Source: JAIOPA01 sp046076045
GTDB taxonomy: Bacteria; Eisenbacteria; RBG-16-71-46
Length of the DNA: 16,448 nt
Assembly: GCA_046076045.1 (NCBI GenBank)
Contig: JBJTRI010000101.1
Location: 1 to 16,448, forward strand
Reading direction: 5' to 3'
Below the pieces are notes generated by a model, which saw only the letters and a program-made list of their open reading frames with translations, had not been told where the DNA came from and did no database searches. Position 1 is the stretch's first letter. Each line of letters starts with the position of its first letter. Made by a program: the position numbers and the translations under genes. This document shows, one piece after another, positions 1 to 6,302 of the stretch.

Positions 1-7
1 TCGCGCG

Positions 8-1366
8 TCAGCGCCGGGTCGAGGCGATGAGCGCCAGACCCGCGCGGCGCGCGCGTGCCCGCCACAGCAGGTGCGCGAGCCCGGTCGCGGCGTAGAGCAG
101 CACCAGCGGTTCGAGCGGCACGCGCATGCGGAGCGCGCCCCAGAACACGAGCGCGCCCGCGGTGGAGAGCCCGATCGCGAGCAGCGGCAGCGACTGGAAC
201 CAGCGCCGCTTGCCGCGCAGCGTCACCACCAGCCCGAGCAGTGCGAGCGGCCAGGTCACGAGCGACCACAGCAGCAGCGGGTCGGTGGCCCCGAGCAGAC
301 GGTCGGGCAGCGAGCCCGCCGCCCACCAGCGCCCGGTGCCGGGCGTGAGCGCGGTGGGTCGCCACAGGCGCGCGAACTTCGCCCACGCCATCGCGGGCCA
401 GTCGCGCCAGCGCGACAGCCCGAACGCGATCGCCTCGGCGCTCGCGTAGCGATCCACCTGCGTCTCGGACAGGCCCTGCCAGCGCGTGCGCCACGGTTCG
501 GACTCGGCGGTGCTCATGGCGTTGCCGCGCATCACGGGGTCGTCCCACACGCGCGGGTTGTTCGCGTCGAGCAGCGTGCGCCCACCACCCGTGGTGACGA
601 GCACGAACTCGCCGAGCACGACCGTGTTGCGGATCGCCCACGGCGCCAGCGTGAGGGCGAGCGCCAGGCCCACGAGCGCGACCTGCCGGCGGCGCTCCTC
701 GGGGCGCAGCATGAGCCCGAGCGGCGCCCATGCCCACAGCGCGACGAGGAACGGCATGGGCAGCGCCGTCGGGCGTGCGAGCGTGGCGAGGCCCCACATC
801 ACGCCCATGCGGAACGCACTCGCACCGCTCGGCGACTTGAGCCACTCGGTGCTCGCGAGCAGCCCGCCGAGCAGCATCACGGTGAACAGGCTCTCGGTGA
901 GCAGGTAGCCCGAGAAGAACACGAGCAGCGGATGCACGACCGACAGCCAGGCCGCGATGCGGCCCACGCCGGGGCCGAACAGCGACCGACCGAGCGCACG
1001 CACGAGCACGGGCACCAGCGCGCCGAGCACGCACTGCATGACGAGCGCGGCGAAGTGTACGTGCCCGGTGACCTGGTAGACGAGGCTCAGCAGCCACGGT
1101 AGCAGCGGGGCCTTGGCGGTGGGGTAGAAGCCCCCCTCGGTCTCGAGCGAGAAGCCCATCCCGCGCGCGATGTTCCACGCCAGCGCGTCGTAGGTGATGC
1201 CGTCCGACGAGGGCTGCGCGTCGGGGCCGTGCACGGCGAACACGAACGCCAGCCGCAGCGCGAGGGCGACCCCGAGGAGCCCGAGGGTCTCGAGCGAGGG
1301 GCCGCGCAGTCGGCTCAGCAGGGGGCGCGGGCGTGGCCCGGGCGGTTCGGACGCGCGCTGGATCAT
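8..1366 (-). CDS. GT39/ArnT-like integral membrane glycosyltransferase
   Basis: A 452-residue polytopic membrane protein. After a basic, proline-rich cytoplasmic start (residues 1-25) come about ten hydrophobic helices. The first loop carries the acidic motif 'SSDGITYDALAWNIARGMGF' (Asp55, Tyr59, Asp60), where the GT-C fold families GT39/PMT/ArnT place their catalytic Asp, followed by 'KAPLLPWLLSLVYQV' near residue 85. 'YLLTESLF' and 'ARPTALPMPFL' are typical of the same family. 'PWAIRNTVVLGEFVLVTTGGG' precedes a non-membrane, Trp-rich stretch (about residues 265-345) that should face the outside. Such enzymes move a sugar from a polyprenyl-phosphate donor to protein, lipid A or another envelope acceptor; donor and acceptor cannot be read here. 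The gene is complete (stop at 8-10). An extended -10 box sits 6 nt before the ATG, so it may be read from a leaderless mRNA. Family assignment is good, exact role unknown. Confidence 0.85.
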   Translation of the reverse strand: MIQRASEPPGPRPRPLLSRLRGPSLETLGLLGVALALRLAFVFAVHGPDAQPSSDGITYDALAWNIARGMGFSLETEGGFYPTAKAPLLPWLLSLVYQVTGHVHFAALVMQCVLGALVPVLVRALGRSLFGPGVGRIAAWLSVVHPLLVFFSGYLLTESLFTVMLLGGLLASTEWLKSPSGASAFRMGVMWGLATLARPTALPMPFLVALWAWAPLGLMLRPEERRRQVALVGLALALTLAPWAIRNTVVLGEFVLVTTGGGRTLLDANNPRVWDDPVMRGNAMSTAESEPWRTRWQGLSETQVDRYASAEAIAFGLSRWRDWPAMAWAKFARLWRPTALTPGTGRWWAAGSLPDRLLGATDPLLLWSLVTWPLALLGLVVTLRGKRRWFQSLPLLAIGLSTAGALVFWGALRMRVPLEPLVLLYAATGLAHLLWRARARRAGLALIASTRR

Positions 1367-1372
1367 GCCTCC

Positions 1373-1381
1373 ATCGTATCA
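1373..1381 (-). promoter_or_regulatory. Extended -10 promoter of the GT39-like gene, leaderless geometry
   Basis: Read on the minus strand, TGATACGAT (extended -10: TG, one base, TACGAT) is followed by six bases (GGAGGC) and the ATG at 1366. A start site 6-7 nt after the -10 would fall at the ATG itself. GGAGG lies only 1 nt before the ATG, too close for a normal Shine-Dalgarno. No good -35 is seen, as is common for extended -10 promoters. Confidence 0.5.
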
Positions 1382-1727
1382 GCGGCGGAGGGGCGGGGGA
1401 CAGGCCCGTGCGACCGCAGCGGCAGGCCCGACGCGACCGTGTTCGGTGCCGCCTCACGGCGCGCGCTGGCACCACGCAGGATGCGAGGGCACGCGGCATG
1501 ACGGCGTGCGCGCTGCACGCGTGGTCCGTTCGTGACCCACGGTGGGTGGGTCGGAGCCGCGCGGCCCGAGCCCGCGCAAGCCGTTCGCGCACAGCGTTCG
1601 CGGCAGACGTTGCGTGCGGCGGCGCGGCGTTGGCGTGGCGATTGCTCGAGTGTCCGGTCGAGCCGGCGTCGATCGCTCGCCCGCCCGGATGCGGAAGCGC
1701 AACCGGGTCGGTGCGGCGGCCGGGCTC

Positions 1728-1732
1728 GAGGA
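1728..1732 (+). promoter_or_regulatory. Ribosome-binding site fixing the start at 1741
   Basis: GAGGA lies 8 nt before the ATG at 1741. It supports this start over the much longer open frame extending upstream and over an in-frame GTG at 1711, which has no such site. Confidence 0.6.
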
Positions 1733-1740
1733 CCACGAGC

Positions 1741-2280
1741 ATGGATCATCGAATCCCCAAACGTCGGGTGCCGGTCTCGTTCTGGTGCGCCGACCGGGGT
1801 GCGGCCGAAGGCCGGATCCTCCTCGACCTCGACCCGACGGGCCGTCGTCACCCGACGATCCTGTCGCGGCTCAACTCACCGTCGCGGTTCATCCCCGTGG
1901 AGACGGGATCGGACGGCCGGGTCGAGCTCTGCAACCGTTCGCGGTGGCTGAGGCTCGTGCCGGGTCCGGACGTCTCGGCGGACGACGTGTTCGCGCCCGG
2001 CCGAGGGCCGTCGCGCGAGGAGGAGGCCGAGGTATGGCTGACGGACGGAAGCGTGCTGTCCGGCCGCATCTGGATGCCGCTCGAGCGACCCACGCAGCGG
2101 TTGTCGGACTTCGTGAACCAGCGCCCGGACGCGTTCATCGTGCTCCGGCGAGCTCACGAGGTGCAGCTGCTGAACGTGGCGGCGGTCGCGCGGCTGGGGT
2201 GGGCGGGAGGCGGCGACGCACCCCGCACTTCCCGCGATTCCCGGATGTCCGGTGGTGATGCGCTCGTCGTGAACCCGTGA
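1741..2280 (+). CDS. Small protein with two tandem DUF6812-like domains
   Basis: A 179-residue soluble protein without signal peptide or membrane helix. It contains two alignable copies of one short domain. Copy 1 (about residues 13-75) reads 'FWCADRG..EGRILL...ILSRLNSPSRFIPVE..GRVELCNRSRWLRL'. Copy 2 (about 97-155) reads 'VWLTDGSVLSGRIWM...RLSDFVNQRPDAFIVLR..HEVQLLNVAAVARL'. The pattern of a charged strand, 'GRI', 'RLSDFLN', 'FI.L' and a closing 'N...V.RL' recalls a small uncharacterised family that I believe is DUF6812; I cannot confirm this by search. Copy 2 fits the pattern better ('RLSDFVN' against 'ILSRLNS' in copy 1), so copy 1 may have diverged. The last 25 residues look disordered. 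Start chosen from GAGGA 8 nt upstream. The function of the family is not known to me. Confidence 0.7.
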   Translation: MDHRIPKRRVPVSFWCADRGAAEGRILLDLDPTGRRHPTILSRLNSPSRFIPVETGSDGRVELCNRSRWLRLVPGPDVSADDVFAPGRGPSREEEAEVWLTDGSVLSGRIWMPLERPTQRLSDFVNQRPDAFIVLRRAHEVQLLNVAAVARLGWAGGGDAPRTSRDSRMSGGDALVVNP

Positions 2281-2285
2281 ACCCC

Positions 2286-2301
2286 GGCGCCCGTGGGCGC
2301 C
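2286..2301 (+). terminator. GC hairpin just after the DUF6812-like gene
   Basis: GGCGCC (2286-2291) and GGGCGCC (2295-2301) form a 6-bp stem with a CGTG loop, starting 6 nt after the stop codon. No T-run follows. It is the first of a chain of hairpins reaching to 2392. Confidence 0.4.
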
Positions 2302-2306
2302 ATGAG

Positions 2307-2349
2307 GACCCGCCGCGTGCGGGTCGCCGGCGGGTCGTGAAGGACCCGC
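2307..2349. repeat. Four alternating 7-bp arms able to form competing hairpins
   Basis: GACCCGC (2307-2313), GCGGGTC (2319-2325), GCGGGTC (2330-2336) and GACCCGC (2343-2349). Arms 1+2 and 3+4 give two adjacent hairpins with 5- and 6-nt loops. Arms 1+3 or 2+4 would give mutually exclusive alternatives. Confidence 0.55.
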
Positions 2350-2355
2350 AACCTT

Positions 2356-2392
2356 CGGCGGTCGGACCGGCCTCGCGCCCGTCCGGCCGCCG
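2356..2392. repeat. Imperfect inverted repeat before the amidase promoter
   Basis: CGGCGG (2356-2361) plus GGAC (2364-2367) pair with GTCC (2381-2384) plus CCGCCG (2387-2392), separated by a 2x2 internal mismatch and a 13-nt loop. It ends about 20 bp before the -35 box at 2413. It may be the end of the terminator cluster or an upstream control element; nothing here decides. Confidence 0.35.
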
Positions 2393-2412
2393 TTCGCGTG
2401 TCGTCGCCGACG

Positions 2413-2442
2413 TTGCCGTGCGCAGGGCGCGCACGCTACGGT
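2413..2442 (+). promoter_or_regulatory. Sigma70-type promoter of the amidase gene, leaderless geometry
   Basis: TTGCCG (2413-2418), an 18-bp spacer and TACGGT (2437-2442), then six bases (GCCCGC) to the ATG at 2449. Transcription would begin at or next to the start codon, and there is no Shine-Dalgarno sequence in the gap. Confidence 0.6.
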
Positions 2443-2448
2443 GCCCGC

Positions 2449-3258
2449 ATGAGCTCGATCCGCGTCGCCTTCGTCCAGAGCCGTCCGCACTTCGGTGAGC
2501 CCGAGCGCAACCTCGCCCACGGTCTCGCGCTCGCCGCGCGCGTCGAGGCCGACCTCGTGGTGCTGCCCGAACTGTGGTCGAGCGGCTACGTGTTCTCGTC
2601 GCACGCCGAGGTGTCCGCCGCGGCCGAGGACGCCGAGCGCGGGATCACCGCGCGCATGCTCGCCGACGCCGCGCGCCGCGAGCGTCGCCACTACATCGCG
2701 GGCTTCCCCGAACGCGCGCGCGGCCGCACCTACAACAGCGCGCTGCTCGTGGGGCCGCGCGGCACCAAGGCCGTGTACCGCAAGCTCCACCTGTTCGAGC
2801 GCGAGCGCGAGTGGTTCTCGCCCGGCAACCTGCCGCTCGCCGTGCACCGCGTCGGACCCGCGCGCATCGGCATGCTCATCTGCTTCGACTGGCGCTTCCC
2901 CGAGGCCGCGCGCGTGCTCGCGCTCGAGGGCGCCGACGTCATCGCGCACCCCTCGAACCTCGTGTTCGCCAACGCGCAGGAGGCCATGCGCACGCGCTCG
3001 CTCGAGAACCGCGTCTGGACCGTGACCGCCAACCGCACCGGGACCGAGACCCGCCCGGGCGGGCGCGTGCCGTTCACCGGGCGCAGTCAGGTCGTGGACC
3101 CGGGCGGTCAGGTGGTCGCGCGCGCCGGCCGCGTCGCCGAGACCGCGATGGCGGTGGACTGCGACCTCGCGCGGGCGCGCGACAAGCGACTCACCGAGAG
3201 GACGCCGCTGTTCTCGAACCGCCGCCCGACGATGTACCGCCGTCTCGTGCGGCGATAG
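2449..3258 (+). CDS. Carbon-nitrogen hydrolase (nitrilase superfamily amidase)
   Basis: A 269-residue cytoplasmic enzyme with the full nitrilase-superfamily triad: Glu41 in 'VVLPELWSSGY', Lys112 in 'AVYRKLHLFERE' and Cys145 in 'GMLICFDWRFPEAAR'. The order and spacing (about 41/112/145) and the total length are normal for a stand-alone family member. 'CFDWRFPEAARVLALEGADVIAHPSNLV', 'RSLENRVWTVTANRTG' and 'DKRLTERTPLFSNRRPTMYR' strongly recall archaeal-type amidases such as Pyrococcus horikoshii PH0642, judged from memory. The family hydrolyses small amides or nitriles through a cysteine thioester; the substrate here is unknown. The start is the ATG carrying the canonical 'IRVAFVQ' first strand, placed 6 nt after a -10 box. 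The peptidase gene follows after 85 bp with its own promoter-like sequence. Confidence 0.9.
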   Translation: MSSIRVAFVQSRPHFGEPERNLAHGLALAARVEADLVVLPELWSSGYVFSSHAEVSAAAEDAERGITARMLADAARRERRHYIAGFPERARGRTYNSALLVGPRGTKAVYRKLHLFEREREWFSPGNLPLAVHRVGPARIGMLICFDWRFPEAARVLALEGADVIAHPSNLVFANAQEAMRTRSLENRVWTVTANRTGTETRPGGRVPFTGRSQVVDPGGQVVARAGRVAETAMAVDCDLARARDKRLTERTPLFSNRRPTMYRRLVRR

Positions 3259-3268
3259 TCGCGCGCAC

Positions 3269-3298
3269 TTGCCGCCGGCGGCGTCGCGGGCGCACACT
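3269..3298 (+). promoter_or_regulatory. Possible promoter of the peptidase gene
   Basis: TTGCCG (3269-3274), an 18-bp spacer and CACACT (3293-3298), the same -35 sequence and spacing as the amidase promoter at 2413. The -10 is weak (three of six consensus bases). It would give a leader of about 40 nt carrying the Shine-Dalgarno at 3333. The TTGCCG also overlaps a GCCGCCGGCGGC palindrome. Confidence 0.35.
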
Positions 3299-3332
3299 CC
3301 GGTGCTCCCGTCGCACCGTCGTCCCGAACCCC

Positions 3333-3337
3333 GGAGA
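3333..3337 (+). promoter_or_regulatory. Ribosome-binding site fixing a GTG start at 3344
   Basis: GGAGA lies 6 nt before the GTG at 3344. The next longer option, a TTG at 3269, has no such site and falls inside the putative -35 box. Confidence 0.65.
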
Positions 3338-3343
3338 ACCGTC

Positions 3344-4984
3344 GTGTCGAACGCCCCGGATCCGCGCGCCGCCGAACTGTCCGCGTTCGTCGAGGCCTTC
3401 GTGGCCGAGTCGAAGCCGCGCGAACTCGCGTTCAACCAGTCCTACTGGCTCGCCAACACCACGCCCGACGAGGCCCCGCTGCGCGAGAGCGCGCGACTCG
3501 AGACCGAGCTGCGGCTCATGCTCGCGCGGCCCGAGGCGTTCGCCACACTGTCGCGCCTGCGGGCGGGCGGCCCGCTCGCGGACCCGCTGCTCGACCGCCA
3601 GCTCAAGCTGCTGCACGACCGCCATCGCGAGCAGCAGATCGCGCCCGAGGCGATCGCACGGCAGGTCGAGTTGTCCAAGTCGCTCGAGGCGCGCTTCAAC
3701 CAGTTCCGCGCCCAGCTCGACGGCCGCGCGGTGCCCGACAACGCGCTCGTGGACATCCTGCGCACCTCCGACGACCTCGACCTGCGGCGGCGCGCCTGGG
3801 AGGCGAGCAAGCAGGTCGGCGCGCAGGTCGAGGCCGACCTGCTCACGCTGGTGCGGCTGCGCAACGAGGCGGCGCGGTCGCTGGGGTTCGCGAACCACTA
3901 CTCCATGGCACTCGAACTCGACGAGCTCGACGAGCGCGAGTTGTTCGCCCTGTTCGACGAGCTCGAGCGCGAGACCACGCCGCTGTGGCGCGACTACAAG
4001 GACCGGCTCGACCGCCGGCTCGCGCAGCGCTTCGGCATCGCCAGCGATGCGCTGCGGCCGTGGCACTACTCCGACCCGTTCTTCCAGGAGGCGCCCGCCG
4101 CCGAGGTGAGCCTCGACCCGTACTACGAGTCGCTCGACGTGGTCGCGCTCACCGAGCGCTACTTCGCGGCGGTCGGGTTCGACATCCGCGAGATGCTGTC
4201 GCGCGCCGACCTGTACGAGCGCGAGGGCAAGTGCCAGCACGCGTTCTGCATGTCCATGGACCGCGGGGCCGACGTGCGCGTGCTGTGCAACGTGAAGCCC
4301 AACGAGCGCTGGATGGGCACCATGCTGCACGAGTACGGCCACGCCGTGTACGACCAGCACGTGGCGCGCGACCTGCCGTGGATCCTGCGCGGGCAGGCCC
4401 ACATCCTGAGCACCGAGGCGAGCGCGATGTTGTTCGGGCGGCTGTCGAAGAACCCGGTCTGGCTGCGGGAGTGGGCGGGGGCCGACCCGGCGTCGCTCGC
4501 GACGCGCGCCGAGGCCGTGGCGCGCGCGGTGCGCGAGCAGCTACTCGTGCAGTCGCGCTGGATGATGGTCATGGTGCACATGGAGCGCGCGCTCTACCGC
4601 GACCCCGACCAGGACCTGCGCGCGTTGTGGTGGGACCTCGTCGAGCGCTTCCAGTGGGTGCGGCGTCCCGAGGGCCGGCACGCGCCGGATTGGGCGGCGA
4701 AGATCCACTTCAGCATCGCGCCCGTGTACTACCACAACTACCAGCTCGGCGAGATGCTCGCGTCGCAGTTGCAGGACCACCTGCTGCGGGTCGTGCTCGG
4801 TGGCGGCGAGCGGGTGTGGGAGCGCTACGTGCGCGCCCCCGAGGTGGCCGGCTTCCTCGTCCCCAACTACTACGCGCCCGGCAAGCGCTGGGATTGGCGC
4901 GAGCTCACGCGTCGGGCCACCGGCCGCGCGCTCGAGTCGCGTCCGTTCGTGGACGACCTCGCCGGGAGGAGCACGGGCGCGTGA
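3344..4984 (+). CDS. M2/M3-type zinc metallopeptidase (HEXXH, gluzincin)
   Basis: A 546-residue, largely alpha-helical cytoplasmic peptidase with no signal peptide. The zinc site is His329-Glu330-Tyr-Gly-His333 in 'TMLHEYGHAVYDQH', with Glu358 in 'HILSTEASAMLFGRL' as likely third ligand, 29 residues after the first His. 'REGKCQHAFCMSMDRGADVRVLCNVKPNERWMGTM' before the site and 'IHFSIAPVYYHNYQLGEMLASQL' after it are characteristic of the bacterial group annotated variously as M2 (peptidyl-dipeptidase A-like) or M3 (oligopeptidase). Both families share this gluzincin fold and cut short peptides inside a deep channel. Whether it acts as dipeptidyl carboxypeptidase or endo-oligopeptidase cannot be read from sequence. 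The start is GTG at 3344. Its TGA overlaps the GTG of the CoA-transferase (GTGA at 4981-4984), so the two are probably co-transcribed and translationally coupled. Confidence 0.88.
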   Translation: MSNAPDPRAAELSAFVEAFVAESKPRELAFNQSYWLANTTPDEAPLRESARLETELRLMLARPEAFATLSRLRAGGPLADPLLDRQLKLLHDRHREQQIAPEAIARQVELSKSLEARFNQFRAQLDGRAVPDNALVDILRTSDDLDLRRRAWEASKQVGAQVEADLLTLVRLRNEAARSLGFANHYSMALELDELDERELFALFDELERETTPLWRDYKDRLDRRLAQRFGIASDALRPWHYSDPFFQEAPAAEVSLDPYYESLDVVALTERYFAAVGFDIREMLSRADLYEREGKCQHAFCMSMDRGADVRVLCNVKPNERWMGTMLHEYGHAVYDQHVARDLPWILRGQAHILSTEASAMLFGRLSKNPVWLREWAGADPASLATRAEAVARAVREQLLVQSRWMMVMVHMERALYRDPDQDLRALWWDLVERFQWVRRPEGRHAPDWAAKIHFSIAPVYYHNYQLGEMLASQLQDHLLRVVLGGGERVWERYVRAPEVAGFLVPNYYAPGKRWDWRELTRRATGRALESRPFVDDLAGRSTGA

Positions 4985-6144
4985 CGGCACCCGCGAGCAC
5001 GCGCCCGCTCGCGGGCCTCACCGTGCTCGACCTCTCGCGCGTGCTCGCGGGGCCTTACGCTACGCAGCTGCTCGGCGACCTCGGTGCCACGGTCTGGAAG
5101 GTGGAGCGTCCCGGAGACGGTGACGAGACCCGCGCGTGGGGGCCGCCGTTCGTGGGCGGGGCGAGTGCCTACTACCTGTCGGTGAACCGCAACAAGCGCT
5201 CGGTCGCGCTCGACTTCCGCGACCCCGCGCACCGTGCCGCGCTCCAGCGCGCCGCCGCGCGCGCCGACGTCGTGGTGGAGAACTTCCTGCCGGGAGCGCT
5301 CGCGCCGTTCGGGCTCGACCCCGCCACGCTGCGCGCCCGCCACCCGGGCCTCGTGGTGTGCTCCATCACCGGCTACGGGCAGGACGGCCCGTACGCGCAC
5401 CTGCCCGGCTACGATGCGGTGCTGCAGGGCTTCGTGGGTCTGCAGAGCGTGACCGGTACGCCCGAGGGCCCGCCGCTCAAGGTCGGCGTGGCGCTGGTGG
5501 ACGTGCTGACGGGCGCGCACGCCGCGGCCGCGGTGCTGGCCGCACTCGTCGGGCGGTTGCGTCACGGGGTGGGGGCGCACCTCGACGTGGCGCTGGCCGA
5601 GGTCGGCGTGCACGCGCTCGTCAACGTCGCGCAGTCGGCGCTCTCCACCGGGACGCCCGCGCGCCGCCACGGCAACGCGCACCCCACGATCGTCCCGTAC
5701 CAGACGTTCGCCGCCGCCGACGGTATGTTCGTGCTCGCGGTCGGCAACGACGCGCAGTGGGTGCGGGTGTGCGAGGCGTTGGGCGAGCCCGAGCGCGCGC
5801 GCGATCCGGGCTGGGCCCGCAACCCCGAGCGCGTGCTGCACCGCGCCGAGGTGGTGGGGTGGCTCGCCGAGCGGTTCGCCACCGGCACGCGCGAGCGCTG
5901 GATCGAGGCGTTCCGGGCGGCCGGGGTGCCGGTCGGTCCGGTGCGCGAGGTGCACGAGGCGGTGGCGGACCCGGCCCTGGCGCAGCGCGGACTGGTGGGC
6001 CCGCGGACCCTGCCGGACGGCACGGTGACTCCGCTCATGGCCCTGCCGTGGGCCGTGGACGGGGCCCGCCCACCCGTGGACCTGCCGCCGCCCGCGCTCG
6101 GGCAGCACACCGCGGAGTTCCTCGCCACGCTCGGCGCGGACTGA
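4981..6144 (+). CDS. CaiB/BaiF family (type III) CoA-transferase
   Basis: A 387-residue cytoplasmic enzyme of the family III CoA-transferases, which move CoA between carboxylic acids through an aspartyl-CoA thioester. Family hallmarks in order: 'PLAGLTVLDLSRVLAGPYATQLLGDLGATVWKVERPG' (residues 9-45), 'NRNKRSVALDF' (69-79), 'VVVENFLPGAL' (97-107), 'SITGYGQDGPYAHLPGYDAVLQG' (128-150) and Asp174 in 'VALVDVLTGAHAAAAVLAAL', the expected nucleophile. Length is typical. The C-terminal 'WIEAFRAAGVPVGPVREVHEAVADPALAQRGLV' is also standard. The GTG start overlaps the peptidase stop; GGGAGGA at 4964-4970 lies 10 nt upstream. The acid substrates cannot be deduced. The citrate synthase downstream is separated by 158 bp with a hairpin and a promoter, so a shared pathway is possible but not shown. 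Confidence 0.93.
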   Translation: MTAPASTRPLAGLTVLDLSRVLAGPYATQLLGDLGATVWKVERPGDGDETRAWGPPFVGGASAYYLSVNRNKRSVALDFRDPAHRAALQRAAARADVVVENFLPGALAPFGLDPATLRARHPGLVVCSITGYGQDGPYAHLPGYDAVLQGFVGLQSVTGTPEGPPLKVGVALVDVLTGAHAAAAVLAALVGRLRHGVGAHLDVALAEVGVHALVNVAQSALSTGTPARRHGNAHPTIVPYQTFAAADGMFVLAVGNDAQWVRVCEALGEPERARDPGWARNPERVLHRAEVVGWLAERFATGTRERWIEAFRAAGVPVGPVREVHEAVADPALAQRGLVGPRTLPDGTVTPLMALPWAVDGARPPVDLPPPALGQHTAEFLATLGAD

Positions 6145-6157
6145 CCCGCGGCCGGCG

Positions 6158-6176
6158 CGCCCCGGCCCGGGGGGCG
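6158..6176 (+). terminator. GC hairpin after the CoA-transferase gene
   Basis: CGCCCC (6158-6163) and GGGGCG (6171-6176) form a 6-bp stem with a 7-nt GC loop, starting 13 nt after the stop codon. There is no T-run, so termination strength is uncertain. Confidence 0.4.
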
Positions 6177-6187
6177 ACCACGGTGGT
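6177..6187. promoter_or_regulatory. 11-bp palindrome upstream of the citrate synthase promoter
   Basis: ACCAC-G-GTGGT, perfectly symmetrical, 23 bp upstream of the -35 box at 6211. It could be half of a terminator structure or an operator; no family is recognised. Confidence 0.3.
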
Positions 6188-6210
6188 ATGCCGGCGGGAG
6201 GGTGGTCGCG

Positions 6211-6239
6211 TTGCGGGCGCGCGTGCGCGGTGCGATATT
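6211..6239 (+). promoter_or_regulatory. Sigma70-type promoter of citrate synthase
   Basis: TTGCGG (6211-6216), a 17-bp spacer and GATATT (6234-6239). A start near 6246 gives a leader of about 57 nt that contains a 14-bp inverted repeat and a clear Shine-Dalgarno. The -10 is one of the few A/T-rich spots in this gap. Confidence 0.5.
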
Positions 6240-6263
6240 CGCTCGGCTCGCTCACCATCCCCC

Positions 6264-6277
6264 GTTCCGTCCGGAAC
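6264..6277. promoter_or_regulatory. 14-bp inverted repeat in the citrate synthase leader
   Basis: GTTCCG-TC-CGGAAC is a perfect dyad about 18 nt downstream of the predicted transcription start and 15 nt before the Shine-Dalgarno. A symmetrical site here could be bound by a dimeric repressor. Its loop is too short for a good RNA hairpin. Confidence 0.35.
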
Positions 6278-6302
6278 GTCGTCATCATTCGAAGGAGTCC
6301 CC

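Larger units (their letters stand above)
1367..1740. other. Divergent intergenic region, no gene seen
   Basis: This 374-bp stretch lies between two divergently read genes. I see no reading frame with family-like sequence; the open frames crossing it are arginine/alanine-rich shadows. It holds the minus-strand promoter at 1373-1381, a perfect 7-bp inverted repeat (GACCCAC 1534-1540 and GTGGGTC 1546-1552, loop GGTGG) and a ribosome-binding site at its right end. No convincing plus-strand promoter could be picked out. Confidence 0.5.

Noticed and set aside
1367..1372. GGAGG next to the ATG at 1366 as a normal ribosome-binding site
   Set aside because: Spacing of 1 nt is too short; the extended -10 just upstream explains the start better as leaderless.
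1363..1851. Minus-strand frame through the 1367-1740 gap as a possible hidden gene
   Set aside because: Arg/Ala/Pro-rich, no hydrophobic core pattern, overlaps the start of the plus-strand gene and has no ribosome-binding site.
2398..2448. N-terminal extension of the amidase from 2398
   Set aside because: The extension runs through the -35/-10 boxes and is not homologous to family N-termini, which begin with the 'IRVAFVQ' strand.
3269..3343. Upstream TTG start for the zinc peptidase
   Set aside because: No Shine-Dalgarno, and the TTG is part of the likely -35 box; GTG at 3344 has GGAGA at ideal spacing.
1876..3435. Minus-strand open frame spanning the DUF6812-like gene and the amidase
   Set aside because: It crosses two plus-strand genes and a hairpin-rich gap with Arg/His/Gly-rich sequence only.
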